A DNA stretch of 64,000 nucleotides from Desmonostoc geniculatum HA4340-LM1. GTDB lineage: Bacteria > Cyanobacteriota > Cyanobacteriia > Cyanobacteriales > Nostocaceae. The notes below the pieces were generated by a model, which saw only the letters and a program-made list of their open reading frames with translations, ran no database searches and was not told the origin of the DNA. A program made the translations under genes and the position numbers. The first letter of the stretch is position 1. Every line of letters starts with the position of its first letter. Shown here piece by piece: positions 1-7,310 of this stretch. The stretch spans positions 1 through 64,000 of the forward strand of contig JAHHHB010000007.1 of NCBI GenBank assembly GCA_019359545.1, read 5' to 3'.

Positions 1-274
1 TAGGGGACGTTTCCAGCAACACCGAAACGTCCCCTGGGTTAAAAGGGATGTCATCGGGGTCAGGTTCCTCCTGGGTCAGATTTTGTTGTATGGGGTGTTG
101 GTCAGCTTCTACCTGGGTGAAGTTATTTTGTTGTTTTGATTTGGGTTCTAGCAAATCGAGCAAATCGAGTAATTGACTGGCTAGAAACGCCCGCTTTTTG
201 TGCGAAATCCTGCACGACATCGCATAAAAGTGAAATTTGATAGAGGGCAGGCAGTAGGAATCAGGAACGTACAT
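1..274 (-). CDS. Partial minus-strand ORF running off the left edge
   Basis: An open frame begins at an ATG at 274 and stays open for about 91 codons to the edge of the window, so the C-terminus is missing. The middle is rich in Leu and Asp (repeated LLDL), followed by a Gln/Asn stretch and an acidic segment reading EEPDPDDIPF, which resembles the acidic tip of single-stranded-DNA-binding proteins; that likeness may be chance. A short frame starting at 308 (MTYRNEIERYV, then stop) ends just before this start in another frame, so the gene may be a frameshifted remnant. No family is recognised. It lies downstream of two other small minus-strand genes. Confidence 0.35.
   Translation of the reverse strand, partial: MYVPDSYCLPSIKFHFYAMSCRISHKKRAFLASQLLDLLDLLEPKSKQQNNFTQVEADQHPIQQNLTQEEPDPDDIPFNPGDVSVLLETSP
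2..35. repeat. Perfect 12-bp inverted repeat (strong hairpin)
   Basis: AGGGGACGTTTC at 2-13 is exactly reversed as GAAACGTCCCCT at 24-35 around a 10-nt loop. It lies inside the partial minus-strand ORF, which is unusual for coding sequence. No T-run follows on either strand within the window, so it is not clearly a terminator. It may be a small dispersed palindrome or a protein-binding site. Confidence 0.7.
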
Positions 275-416
275 ATCACACGTAGCGTTCAATCTCATTG
301 CGGTAAGTCATAATTAGAATTCCAAATTCTTAATTTTCAAAAAAAACACGACTCGCAACCAAGACCCGTCACGAGTCGTGACTTCCCTATAAATTCATAA
401 AAACGTCTCAGGTTGT

Positions 417-737
417 TTATTGCTGCATAGGCAATTCTCCTTCGGTAACGAATTGATTTTGACCCCAACGGATCTGATTAATCAGCGCTTCAATCAACCC
501 AGTTTTGTCATCAGATGACAATTTGGTATTGACTTCTACTTGCAAGTGATAAATCTCATCACGCGGCAATTCTTCGAGTGATGATTCCCCTAAGTCGCCG
601 GCGATGCATTCAATCAGTAGGAGTTTTTCCCGTCTGGTCATTTGCTCGAATTTGGAGCCGTATTGCTGTTGCAATTTTTCCAAAAATGAACCATCACCAG
701 GTTTGTAATTCGTGTAGTACAAAACAGTTTTTGTCAT
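417..737 (-). CDS. Small hypothetical protein (106 aa)
   Basis: The reading frame can open at a GTG at 764, but the ATG at 737 (MTKTVLYYTN...) is the better start, because a strong hairpin occupies 747-770, just upstream of it. The protein is mixed alpha/beta by eye, acidic and without membrane segments, with a central helix-rich part (EKLQQQYGSKFEQMTRREKL) and a C-terminal helix. No family is recognised. It follows the 54-residue gene on the same strand and may be co-transcribed with it. Real coding is likely from its length, composition and position in a run of small minus-strand genes, but the function is unknown. Confidence 0.55.
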   Translation of the reverse strand: MTKTVLYYTNYKPGDGSFLEKLQQQYGSKFEQMTRREKLLLIECIAGDLGESSLEELPRDEIYHLQVEVNTKLSSDDKTGLIEALINQIRWGQNQFVTEGELPMQQ

Positions 738-746
738 GTTAGGAAG

Positions 747-770
747 CCGCCAGTAATCAGCCACTGGCGG
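747..770. promoter_or_regulatory. Hairpin just upstream of the 106-aa gene
   Basis: CCGCCAGT at 747-754 pairs perfectly with ACTGGCGG at 763-770, with an 8-nt loop. On the minus strand it ends 9 nt before the ATG at 737, so in mRNA it would sit over the ribosome-binding region. It could control translation or end transcription from the upstream gene; no T-run follows. Confidence 0.5.
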
Positions 771-911
771 GTGAAATGGTTAACTATTGGTTTAGTGAGG
801 AATAATGTGATTTACGTCTAATACCTCCTTTGTGAGACAACATGATTTGTGGCGTAACAGGTGTAGGGATAACGCCAAATATTCAGCAATTCCTGAGTCA
901 GAATTCAGAAT

Positions 912-1076
912 TTATTCTTCGTCCTCTGTGGAGCCGATGACGATATTCAGAGTGTTGTTTTCATGCTTGAAATCAACGAACGTAAATTCCATATCATCAA
1001 CATCTTTAATAGCTACCACCGTCTGGTCAGGGTAGTGCTTCAAGTTTGCAATTAACTTTTGAACTGTTGTTGTCAT
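912..1076 (-). CDS. Small acidic protein (54 aa)
   Basis: ATG at 1076 is preceded on the minus strand by AGGAAA, a good ribosome-binding site five bases away, and the frame stops with TAA at 912. The product begins MTTTVQKLIANLKHYPDQTV and ends in an acidic GSTEDEE tail. It has an amphipathic N-terminal helix followed by two or three predicted beta strands (VVAIKDV, EFTFVDF, TLNIVIG). This pattern is typical of small accessory proteins in cyanobacterial plasmids and islands, but I recognise no family. It is the first gene of the minus-strand run and is transcribed away from the ribbon-helix-helix regulator; the two share an upstream region of about 300 bp. Confidence 0.6.
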   Translation of the reverse strand: MTTTVQKLIANLKHYPDQTVVAIKDVDDMEFTFVDFKHENNTLNIVIGSTEDEE

Positions 1077-1089
1077 TTGGTTTCCTGGG

Positions 1090-1256
1090 TAAGTGTGCAG
1101 ACATCAAACATCACCGCGCAGACAACGCGTGCCCGCGATCGCTTCTCTGGTGATACAGGGTGGTGCCGCGCCGGGGAACTAAAGCCAAGTGGCGCGGGTG
1201 TGTTGCTCCATATAGTCTCCACGGGCACGGCGGCAATGTGGGGAGGGAGCTTTTTA
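1090..1256. other. GC-rich structured leader or small-RNA candidate
   Basis: This stretch is much richer in G+C than its surroundings and carries no convincing ORF. CCGCGCC at 1166-1172 pairs with GGCGCGG at 1191-1197. GCTCC at 1205-1209 can pair with GGAGC at 1246-1250, which is followed by TTTTT, so a plus-strand transcript would end in a terminator-like structure. On the minus strand it would be the 5' leader of the 54-aa gene. I do not match it to a known riboswitch class. Confidence 0.35.
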
Positions 1257-1259
1257 TAA

Positions 1260-1337
1260 TTTTGTTTTCACAAAACTCTGTTAATATAATCGTACACCCA
1301 AAATTATAAGTCAAGTGTGAACACAAAACTTTTTGTG
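1260..1337. promoter_or_regulatory. Operator-like palindromes upstream of the RHH gene
   Basis: Three related palindromes lie close together: TTTTGT/ACAAAA at 1260-1275 (4-bp spacer), GTGT/ACAC at 1315-1324, and CACAAAA-CT-TTTTGTG at 1322-1337 (perfect 7-bp arms). A TACAAT hexamer at 1348-1353 is a candidate -10 box for the plus-strand gene. Ribbon-helix-helix proteins commonly repress their own promoters through short tandem palindromes, so these are inferred operator sites for the neighbouring regulator. Confidence 0.45.
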
Positions 1338-1382
1338 CTGACAAAATTACAATAGAGAAAAGTTATATGAGTGAAAGCAACA

Positions 1383-1598
1383 ATGACAACGCCACAAAAG
1401 CCCGGACGCCCAAAAACATTGCCAAACGAAGAGGCAAGACTGTCAGTAAGGCTTTCTCCGGAACAGAGGGACGCCCTATTGAGCAAAGCCAAATCAATGG
1501 GATACAAGGACACCTCCCAGATGATCAGGGGTCTAGCATCAGGGGAAGTGGGTGTAAGTCTAGCCAATCCAGAAGCTCAGATCCTGGGGAAATTCTAG
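1383..1598 (+). CDS. Ribbon-helix-helix (CopG/Arc-like) DNA-binding protein
   Basis: Starting at ATG 1383 the protein reads MTTPQKPGRPKTLPNEEARL, then a beta strand (RLSVRL) and two helices (SPEQRDALLSKAKSMG, DTSQMIRGLASG), the classic RHH plan of about 45 residues after a basic N-terminal arm. A longer start (GTG at 1371) is possible but adds only four residues. Such proteins bind DNA as dimers and act as repressors, partition or antitoxin proteins. The frame stops at TAG 1596-1598, but a coiled-coil-like segment continues in the -1 frame to 1777 without its own start codon (listed separately). The overlapping longer frame from 1367 is judged a shadow up to about 1589, because its residues there are low-complexity and unlike a protein. 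Confidence 0.65.
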   Translation: MTTPQKPGRPKTLPNEEARLSVRLSPEQRDALLSKAKSMGYKDTSQMIRGLASGEVGVSLANPEAQILGKF

Positions 1599-1777
1599 AG
1601 GCACTCAAGCTAATTGAAGAAAAGCATCTTTCTTATGTCAGGTCACACCAGCAACGACTGATCACCAGGCTTGACGAAAGTAAAGAAAGTGAAAGCGACT
1701 TCAAAAAAGCCATCCAAGAGCTTGAGTGCCAGATCCTCCAATTGATTTCTGATAAAGGTCTCAAAGAACCTGAATAA
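1589..1777 (+). CDS. Coiled-coil segment in the -1 frame of the RHH gene
   Basis: Directly after the RHH frame, the -1 frame encodes about 62 residues (EILEALKLIEEKHLSYVRSH... to KGLKEPE, then TAA) with helix-forming, charged heptad-like composition. There is no ATG, GTG or TTG start in this frame within the segment. A -1 shift at the CTG GGG AAA run (1584-1592) would join it to the RHH domain and give a DNA-binding protein of about 130 residues with a coiled-coil tail. It may be a programmed frameshift, an inactivating mutation or a sequencing error. A rho-independent terminator follows immediately, showing the transcription unit ends here and not at 1598. Confidence 0.45.
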   Translation, partial: EILEALKLIEEKHLSYVRSHQQRLITRLDESKESESDFKKAIQELECQILQLISDKGLKEPE

Positions 1778-1810
1778 ACCGTCCTGCCAGTAGAGGTGAG
1801 GGCGGTTTTT
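1776..1810 (+). terminator. Rho-independent terminator after the RHH/coiled-coil unit
   Basis: AAACCGTCCT pairs with AGGGCGGTTT (one G-U pair) around a short loop and runs straight into TTTTT at 1806-1810. It overlaps the last bases of the -1 frame's stop codon. Confidence 0.75.
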
Positions 1811-1978
1811 GGTGTTTAGAGCGATCGCAGTTAATCTTCAACGTGGCGTAAGCCGCCGATATTGTACAAAATCATGTACCGCCGCACTGGTGAGGTGATG
1901 GGGGGATGAGGGGGATGAGGGGCGATCGTAGTTGACCAATGCCCAACGCCCAATGATTAATGACTAAAAAAACCAAAA

Positions 1979-2008
1979 AGCCACCAAAAGTTAGCGATCA
2001 TGGTGGCT
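1979..2008. repeat. 8-bp inverted repeat upstream of the winged-helix-like gene
   Basis: AGCCACCA at 1979-1986 pairs with TGGTGGCT at 2001-2008. It sits about 25 bp before the start of the next gene, so it could shape its leader or be an operator. The rest of 1811-2033 holds a HIP1 site and a short 'GCCCAA' direct-repeat tract but no gene. Confidence 0.45.
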
Positions 2009-2033
2009 CCTTGAACAATTAACTAATAGTATT

Positions 2034-2507
2034 ATGGCACAAAATAGCGAAAAAAATCCTAATTTTTGGACACAGAAACATCAAGAACTTTGCCTCAAGT
2101 ACGGGATAAAAGCAGCATATCAACAGTTTTGGTACTGGTTAACAAACTACACCAAACCAGGCAAAGTAATAGAAGTCACATTGCATGAATTTAACGCTTG
2201 GGTAGAGAAGCAATCAGGCGTACATTTATCCGAGAGACACCTAAAAAATCTGATTAAAAGACTACTTGATTTCGGACTAGTAAAACTCATCAAAAAATAT
2301 AGCTGGCACGAATTCAAGTTAATAATCAAACCTCTAGAGTGGTTAGAACCACCGAGAAAACAAGTAGAACAAAAGTCCGAAATTAGTACTAATAGTTCCA
2401 AAATAGAGCCTCAAACACAAGAAAATACTTCAGAAAATTCTCAGGGGTCTAATCAGCAGCAGCATACATCTTCTTGTCTTAACACCCATGTATCTGAAGA
2501 GACATAA
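2034..2507 (+). CDS. Winged-helix-like hypothetical protein (157 aa)
   Basis: The first 110 residues are helix-rich and basic, with a helix-turn-helix-like stretch (LSERHLKNLIKRLLDFGLVKLIKK) followed by beta-prone LIIKPLEWL, a layout similar to winged-helix replication or regulatory proteins of plasmids and phages. The last 45 residues are a low-complexity Ser/Gln/Asn/Glu tail. No Shine-Dalgarno is obvious before ATG 2034, which is common in cyanobacteria. Its neighbours (RHH regulator, Rpn-type protein) fit accessory or plasmid-derived DNA. The function is an inference from predicted fold only; it could also be the truncated N-terminal part of a replication initiator. Confidence 0.5.
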   Translation: MAQNSEKNPNFWTQKHQELCLKYGIKAAYQQFWYWLTNYTKPGKVIEVTLHEFNAWVEKQSGVHLSERHLKNLIKRLLDFGLVKLIKKYSWHEFKLIIKPLEWLEPPRKQVEQKSEISTNSSKIEPQTQENTSENSQGSNQQQHTSSCLNTHVSEET

Positions 2508-2617
2508 TTTCCTTGACCTTTAACCAAGGCTATTTCATCTATACCTAATCTTTTTACTTGACTTAAATTTATATTTAATATTTTCGATACTTGTGATCTG
2601 AAATTCATTTAATTCAA

Positions 2618-2827
2618 ATGGATCTCTCTGCACATAAAGTTGATTATGCTGTTCGCAAAGAATGGCAGACTGATGTCGCTAGAGGTCTAAAGCAGATGAT
2701 TAAGCATAAATTTAGCCGTCTTAATTTTCATGTGATTGATATCCAGCGTCATCTCGAAAACAAGACTGGCTTTATTGTTCGCTCACAGCCTGTGCCTGAC
2801 CCTGATGAAGATGAAAACCAGAATTAA
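2618..2827 (+). CDS. Small hypothetical protein (69 aa)
   Basis: The frame reads MDLSAHKVDYAVRKEWQTDV and ends in an acidic PDPDEDENQN tail. The central part is basic and helical (ARGLKQMIKHKFSRLNFHVIDIQRHL). It is preceded by A/T-rich DNA with no clear ribosome-binding site. It may be a genuine small accessory protein, but a chance ORF cannot be excluded; no family is recognised. Confidence 0.35.
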   Translation: MDLSAHKVDYAVRKEWQTDVARGLKQMIKHKFSRLNFHVIDIQRHLENKTGFIVRSQPVPDPDEDENQN

Positions 2828-2881
2828 CTTCCTGGAGATTCAGAGTAATAGCGATCGCACTTACCCTAATCCCAATTTAAT

Positions 2882-3745
2882 TTATCTTGCCGCTAACCAA
2901 GCTTCTAAATCAGCCAAGCTAGCAAAATCTAACAATGCTTCGCTCAAATCTTCCAGAACAGACAAAGGTAAACCATAAATTGAGGAGCGCATTTCCTCAG
3001 GAAGTTCTCCAAACCGCTTAGTCAACAGTCGGATAATCAGGTTAGCAGCCTCTTCTTGTCGCCCTTCTTCCTTAATTTCGCGGTAAACCCTTGTTTCCTT
3101 AAGTGTGATTCCTAGCATAGACTCTACCTCTGTTCGACTTAATTGTTCAAACCTGTACACCATTATGGTCGTGACTAACTCCATTATGACGCCAGTTGAT
3201 GGTTGAGGTTGTTCTTGGCGCGATCGCTCCAGTAAATATCTAGCTTCTTGTGGTGCTTGTTCTTCTTCCACAGTAGTCAACATCATCAATGCTACCCATA
3301 AAGGTAATTGACGAATATCACCCAATTCATCCAAATAAACCCGATGCACTTGTCCACCATTGAGCAATGAGCGATGGGGATAAATATCGCTTTGTTCAAT
3401 ACTGCGCGATGGATAAATTATTACTGTCTGCCAATCCCTGAATCTAGTAAGGTTGCGATAGAAATATAACGAGGATTCTGCAAATACCCGTTCATACAAC
3501 CTTTCATCTTTTTGAAACTGCACCTGCCTCATGCTTCGGCACGCTTCGCTAACACAGAAATATACAACTCCTATACCTTCGTTTTCTGGTGGAAGAAATA
3601 CCCCATCTATTTCAAATTTGGGTTCTTTGACAGCCACCGAATCAAATCGGTAAGCATCTGCATTTGTCGGGGGATTTGTCAATAGTTCAAATAGCAGACT
3701 GGGGTATTGTTGAAAAAGTTTGTAGAAAATTGAGTCTCGCCGCAT
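2882..3745 (-). CDS. Rpn-family/DUF2887-type PD-(D/E)XK-like protein
   Basis: The N-terminus (MRRDSIFYKLFQQYPSLLFELL) and the block around VQFQKDERLYERVFAESSLYFYR are typical of the cyanobacterial Rpn/DUF2887 family, which has a PD-(D/E)XK nuclease-like core and is linked to recombination. Residues about 225-287 (RQEEAANLIIRLLTKRFGELPEEM... ADLEAWL) match the DUF4351 tail usually fused to it. In relatives the core strand reads approximately VYF-x-E-VQFQ; here ten residues (VSEACRSMRQ) appear to be inserted between YFC and VQFQ, from a small dispersed repeat at 3524-3553. This splits the conserved catalytic strand, so the protein may be inactive although its frame is open. It stands alone downstream of the ABC exporter on the same strand, 12 bp away. 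Confidence 0.8.
   Translation of the reverse strand: MRRDSIFYKLFQQYPSLLFELLTNPPTNADAYRFDSVAVKEPKFEIDGVFLPPENEGIGVVYFCVSEACRSMRQVQFQKDERLYERVFAESSLYFYRNLTRFRDWQTVIIYPSRSIEQSDIYPHRSLLNGGQVHRVYLDELGDIRQLPLWVALMMLTTVEEEQAPQEARYLLERSRQEQPQPSTGVIMELVTTIMVYRFEQLSRTEVESMLGITLKETRVYREIKEEGRQEEAANLIIRLLTKRFGELPEEMRSSIYGLPLSVLEDLSEALLDFASLADLEAWLAAR
3524..3553. repeat. 30-bp in-frame repeat insertion in the Rpn-type gene
   Basis: The ten inserted codons contain GTTAGCGAAGCGTGCCGAAG, built from the same TTAGCGAAGC-type words seen in intergenic repeats at 9273-9314 and 44600-44660. The length (30 nt) keeps the frame. The comparison with uninterrupted family members rests on my knowledge of the family, not an alignment. 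Confidence 0.5.
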
Positions 3746-3757
3746 AAATAATTCAAA

Positions 3758-5551
3758 TCATTTCACCCCAGATTGCACCTGCCATAAACTAGCATAAATC
3801 CTATTCTTATCTAACAATTCTTCATGGGTTCCCGACTCAACCAACTCCCCGTATTCCATCACATAAATGCAATCAGCATTGCGGATAGTGGAAAGACGAT
3901 GAGCGATCGCTATTGTGGTTCGATTCACTGTAATCCGTTCCAAGGAACGCTGAATAGCAGCTTCAGTTTCATTATCCACCGCTGATGTAGCTTCATCTAA
4001 AATCAAAATGGGTGGGTTCTTCAAAACAGCCCTGGCGATCGCAATTCTTTGGCGTTGTCCACCAGATAATTTTTGTCCTCGTTCTCCAACTATTGTTTCA
4101 TAACCTTGGGGTAGCCGCATAATAAAATCATGGGCTTCCGCAATTTTACCAGCCGCAATTATTTCTTCATCCCTAGCATCAAAGCTACCGTATGCGATAT
4201 TTTCAGCAACAGTACCATGAAATAAGAATACATCCTGGCTCACCAACCCAATACTGCGACGCAAATCACCTAAATTTAATTCTTGAATATCAATACCATC
4301 AATAGCGATTCTTCCAGCAGAAATATCATAAAATCGGAATAATAATTTCACTAAAGTACTTTTACCAGAACCTGTAGAACCAACAATGGCGATGGTTTGA
4401 CCTGCGGGTATATGTAAAGATAATTTTTTAATTACTGGCTCCCTGTTGGCATAGGCAAAAGTAACTTGTTTAAAGTCAATTTCACCACGTACTTGCTCAA
4501 CAGGTAAAGATTTATCTCCTGGAATAATATTGATGGGAGCGTCTAATAAATCCATGATGCGATTAGTAGAAGCCATTGACCTTTGATATTTGTCAAATAT
4601 TTCTCCTAATGTTACTAATGGCCACAACAATCTCTGTACTAAAACGAGTAAAACACTATAATTACCAATAGATATCTTACCCGAATATGTTGCCATGCCT
4701 CCTCCAAATAATAAGGCGGTAAATCCTACTAAAATTAGCATTCTAATTAAAGGATTAAATGCGGCAGAAAGTCTAATTGCTTTATTGTTACTTTTTCTAT
4801 ATGCTTCGCTTTCTTCGGCAAATCTAGCACTTTCATAAGCTTCAGCAGTGAAACTTTTAATTGTGGTAATCCCGCTGAGGTTATTTGCCAATCGTGAGTT
4901 GAGAAAACCTACTCTTTCTCGCACTTCGACGTAACGATCTTCTAGCAGCTTTTGATAAGTAAAAGAACCCCAAAGAATAAAGGGCATCGGCAACATTGTT
5001 ACCAAGGTAATTGAGAGGGGTAAAATCCAGAAAGCACCACAAATTAAAATAATAACTGAAGTAGTAATTTGGATAATTTCACTAGCTACAAAATTCAGGA
5101 AATCTTCCAATCTGTTGATATCATCATTCAAAATTGACATCAACCCGCCAGTACTACTTTCTTCAAAGTAAGCTGAATCTAATTCTTGTACATGATTGTA
5201 GACATCCACGCGTAAATCATGCTGGATATTTTGGGCTAAATTCCACCAAAGTCTATTATAAGCGTACTCAGAAGCTGATTCTAGTATCCAGATAATGATG
5301 GTGACGACTGAGAGCAAGAAAAATTGCCAAATTATCTCTTTGACACCTAATTTGGCAATGAAGGAATTCTGCTGTTCTACAAGAATATCCACCGCAACAC
5401 CAATTAACCACGGCGGTGCTAAATCTAAAATCGTATTGATGATAGTAAATAATGTTGCCTGCCAAATTTGTAGGCGATATTGGCTGCCATAATTGAGCAA
5501 GCGTTTTAGAGGATTATCTGAATTTCTAGGCTTGTGAGATACTCTTGTCAC
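3758..5551 (-). CDS. ABC exporter, fused permease-ATPase (MsbA/lipid-multidrug type)
   Basis: This 597-residue half-transporter has a six-helix membrane domain (about residues 30-320; segments such as TIIIWILESASEYAYNRLWW and IIQITTSVIILICGAFWILP) followed by an ATPase domain. The latter shows Walker A GSTGSGKST (about 391), Q-loop LVSQDVF, signature LSGGQRQR, Walker B ILILDEATS and switch His in IAIAHRLST. The length is that of a standard homodimeric type IV exporter. Substrates in this family are lipids, peptides or drugs and cannot be deduced here. It is transcribed just before the Rpn-type gene. A 70-bp gap separates it from the FecE-type ATPase gene. Confidence 0.93.
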   Translation of the reverse strand: MTRVSHKPRNSDNPLKRLLNYGSQYRLQIWQATLFTIINTILDLAPPWLIGVAVDILVEQQNSFIAKLGVKEIIWQFFLLSVVTIIIWILESASEYAYNRLWWNLAQNIQHDLRVDVYNHVQELDSAYFEESSTGGLMSILNDDINRLEDFLNFVASEIIQITTSVIILICGAFWILPLSITLVTMLPMPFILWGSFTYQKLLEDRYVEVRERVGFLNSRLANNLSGITTIKSFTAEAYESARFAEESEAYRKSNNKAIRLSAAFNPLIRMLILVGFTALLFGGGMATYSGKISIGNYSVLLVLVQRLLWPLVTLGEIFDKYQRSMASTNRIMDLLDAPINIIPGDKSLPVEQVRGEIDFKQVTFAYANREPVIKKLSLHIPAGQTIAIVGSTGSGKSTLVKLLFRFYDISAGRIAIDGIDIQELNLGDLRRSIGLVSQDVFLFHGTVAENIAYGSFDARDEEIIAAGKIAEAHDFIMRLPQGYETIVGERGQKLSGGQRQRIAIARAVLKNPPILILDEATSAVDNETEAAIQRSLERITVNRTTIAIAHRLSTIRNADCIYVMEYGELVESGTHEELLDKNRIYASLWQVQSGVK

Positions 5552-5624
5552 GACTGTTTATTTTTTGTATTTAAGAAACGCTGCATGTAGCTTGCTTCCC
5601 CGTAGGATTCCAATTTAGTAGACT

Positions 5625-6497
5625 TCAATTAGTGGGGAATTCAAGCTTGCCACTAATTGATTCAGAATTCTGAATTCTGAATTCTGTATTCTTCTTTATT
5701 TTCCCCTTGCGTCCTATTGGTACGCACATAGGAGTCTCCACAACAGGATCGAGAATAATACGACACTCCAATCCAAAAACTTCCTGAACCATTTCTTTAT
5801 TCATCACTAGGTTTGGTTCGCCAGCAGCAAAAATTCGACCATCTTTAACAGCAACTAAGTAATCAGCATATCGACACGCCTGATTTAAATCATGGAGTAC
5901 CATGACAATTGTTCGTCCTTGAGTTTGGTTCAAGTCATACAATAAATCTAAAATCTCTATTTGGTGCGCCAAATCCAAAAAAGTAGTCGGTTCATCTAAC
6001 AGTAAAATATCTGTATCTTGAGCCAGCGCCATAGCAATCCAAGCTCTCTGTCTTTGTCCACCAGACAAAGTATCTAATGCTCTATCTGCCAACTTTAATA
6101 AATCTGTAATCTCTAGCGCTTGCTGTACAATTTTTTCATCTTTTGCCGACCATTGTTGTAACCAATTTTGATAAGGATAACGTCCTTGTGCTACTAAATC
6201 TCGTACTGTTAAACCTTCTGGTGCTACTGGCCCTTGGGGCAAAATACCCAACTGCTGTGCTACTTCTTTGGTGGAAAGATTCAAAATAGAAGTTCCATCA
6301 AGATATACTATACCGCCACGCGGTTTGAGTAATCTAGCCAAACCTCTTAACAATGTTGATTTACCACAACCATTAGCACCAACTAAAGCACTAATTTGTC
6401 CGCTGGGAATTGCCAAATTTAGGTCACGGATAATGGTAGCACCATCATAAGCTAAAGAAAGACTTTTGGTTGATAATCCTTTCATAAGTGAAACCAT
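5625..6497 (-). CDS. FecE-type ATPase of an iron-chelate ABC importer
   Basis: Residues about 10-260 form a complete ABC ATPase: Walker [10 protein letters not shown], signature [17 protein letters not shown], Walker [14 protein letters not shown] and the H-loop VLHDLNQ. These are typical of the siderophore/hemin/B12 (FecE/FhuC) class. The natural end is near residue 265 (IGRKGK); the last 25 residues ([11 protein letters not shown]...) are encoded by an AATTCAGAATTC-type dispersed repeat, so the C-terminus is extended or rewritten by repeat DNA. Met-5 (MKGLSTK) is an alternative start. It presumably serves the FecCD permeases encoded 3 kb upstream on the same strand. No substrate-binding protein is seen in the window. 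Confidence 0.9.
   Translation of the reverse strand: MVSLMKGLSTKSLSLAYDGATIIRDLNLAIPSGQISALVGANGCGKSTLLRGLARLLKPRGGIVYLDGTSILNLSTKEVAQQLGILPQGPVAPEGLTVRDLVAQGRYPYQNWLQQWSAKDEKIVQQALEITDLLKLADRALDTLSGGQRQRAWIAMALAQDTDILLLDEPTTFLDLAHQIEILDLLYDLNQTQGRTIVMVLHDLNQACRYADYLVAVKDGRIFAAGEPNLVMNKEMVQEVFGLECRIILDPVVETPMCVPIGRKGKIKKNTEFRIQNSESISGKLEFPTN
5628..5690. repeat. Dispersed repeat (stem plus AATTCAGAATTC tract), copy 1
   Basis: It combines a stem-forming TTAGTGGGGAATTC...GCCACTAA with repeated GAATTCTGAATTCTG and a TATTCTTC end. It is the inverted counterpart of the copy at about 9208-9273 and supplies the FecE C-terminal codons and stop. Confidence 0.6.
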
Positions 6498-7105
6498 TTT
6501 GGATTTTAGATTTTAGATTTATGAAAACCTGATTTTTGGGTTGATAAAATATTCTGGTTACCAAGTCCCCAGTCCCCACCCGCATTTCTCACAAAGAATC
6601 ACAAAGTAGGGGTCAAAAACTGCCAAAATCTATACTGCACAAGTCAAGTATTCTAGCAGTTTAAGCATGACCCCAAATAAAAGAGATTGTATACCAGAAC
6701 AGTTAAAATTTAAACAAGTAAAGTCATTTCCAGTCGTAGTGAATTTGAATGGTGAGACAGTAACATCAGGGACTAGACCAAAAGCAAAAAATCACATCAC
6801 GCTTAGCTCAATGTTTCAAAGATCACCTAAAAGTACATAGCGCAGAAAATACATGGTTCGATAATGGGTTATGAAGACTTAAATAACCACAAGCAACTAC
6901 GCCATGATCCAATCCCAGATTTCTCAGTTGTGAGGAATCCATCATTAAAATGGAAATCATCGGGACAACCTACTGGATAACTTAGTTATGGTAAATTGTA
7001 ACATCAATTGTCCGATTACTCCCTAAAGACCAACCATCAACTCACTTCCTGACAGGATGTGTTAAGCGCATATTTCGATACGAAAAACATCAGTAAAGCA
7101 TTTAA

Positions 7106-7255
7106 CTGGAGTTTAGACTAATTTTACCCATTAAACCGCCAAATCCTTATCCAGACAGGCTTTGATAATTTATAGGCTTGATATAATTCCGAAGTCTAAA
7201 ATACTTACCACACAAGGGTTGTAGCTTTAAAAAAAGAATTTAGTCTAAACTCCAG
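7106..7255. mobile_element. MITE-like element, 150 bp, with 6-bp target duplication
   Basis: CTGGAGTTTAGACTAA at 7106-7121 is exactly inverted as TTAGTCTAAACTCCAG at 7240-7255. Immediately outside lie identical ATTTAA direct repeats (7100-7105 and 7256-7261), which look like a target-site duplication. There is no ORF inside. These are the hallmarks of a non-autonomous transposable element; the parent insertion sequence is not in the window. Confidence 0.75.
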
Positions 7256-7277
7256 ATTTAACACACCGCTAAGTAAC

Positions 7278-7310
7278 ATGGTGCGTGATAGCTTTGCTAT
7301 CACGCACCAT
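7278..7310. repeat. Perfect 15-bp hairpin with TTT loop
   Basis: ATGGTGCGTGATAGC at 7278-7292 and GCTATCACGCACCAT at 7296-7310 are exact complements with a three-base loop. It lies about 70 bp past the stop of the minus-strand methyltransferase and could act as its terminator, or be a dispersed palindrome like others in the window. Confidence 0.7.

Noticed and set aside
832-1035. 67-residue plus-strand ORF
   Set aside because: It lies antisense to the well-supported 54-residue gene at 912-1076.
1111-1344. 77-residue minus-strand ORF across the GC-rich leader
   Set aside because: It crosses operator-like palindromes and structured GC-rich DNA, has no ribosome-binding site and an implausible composition.
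5295-5492. Short ORFs inside the ABC exporter, FecCD, PKS and solute-binding genes
   Set aside because: All are alternative-frame shadows of long, well-supported genes with family motifs.
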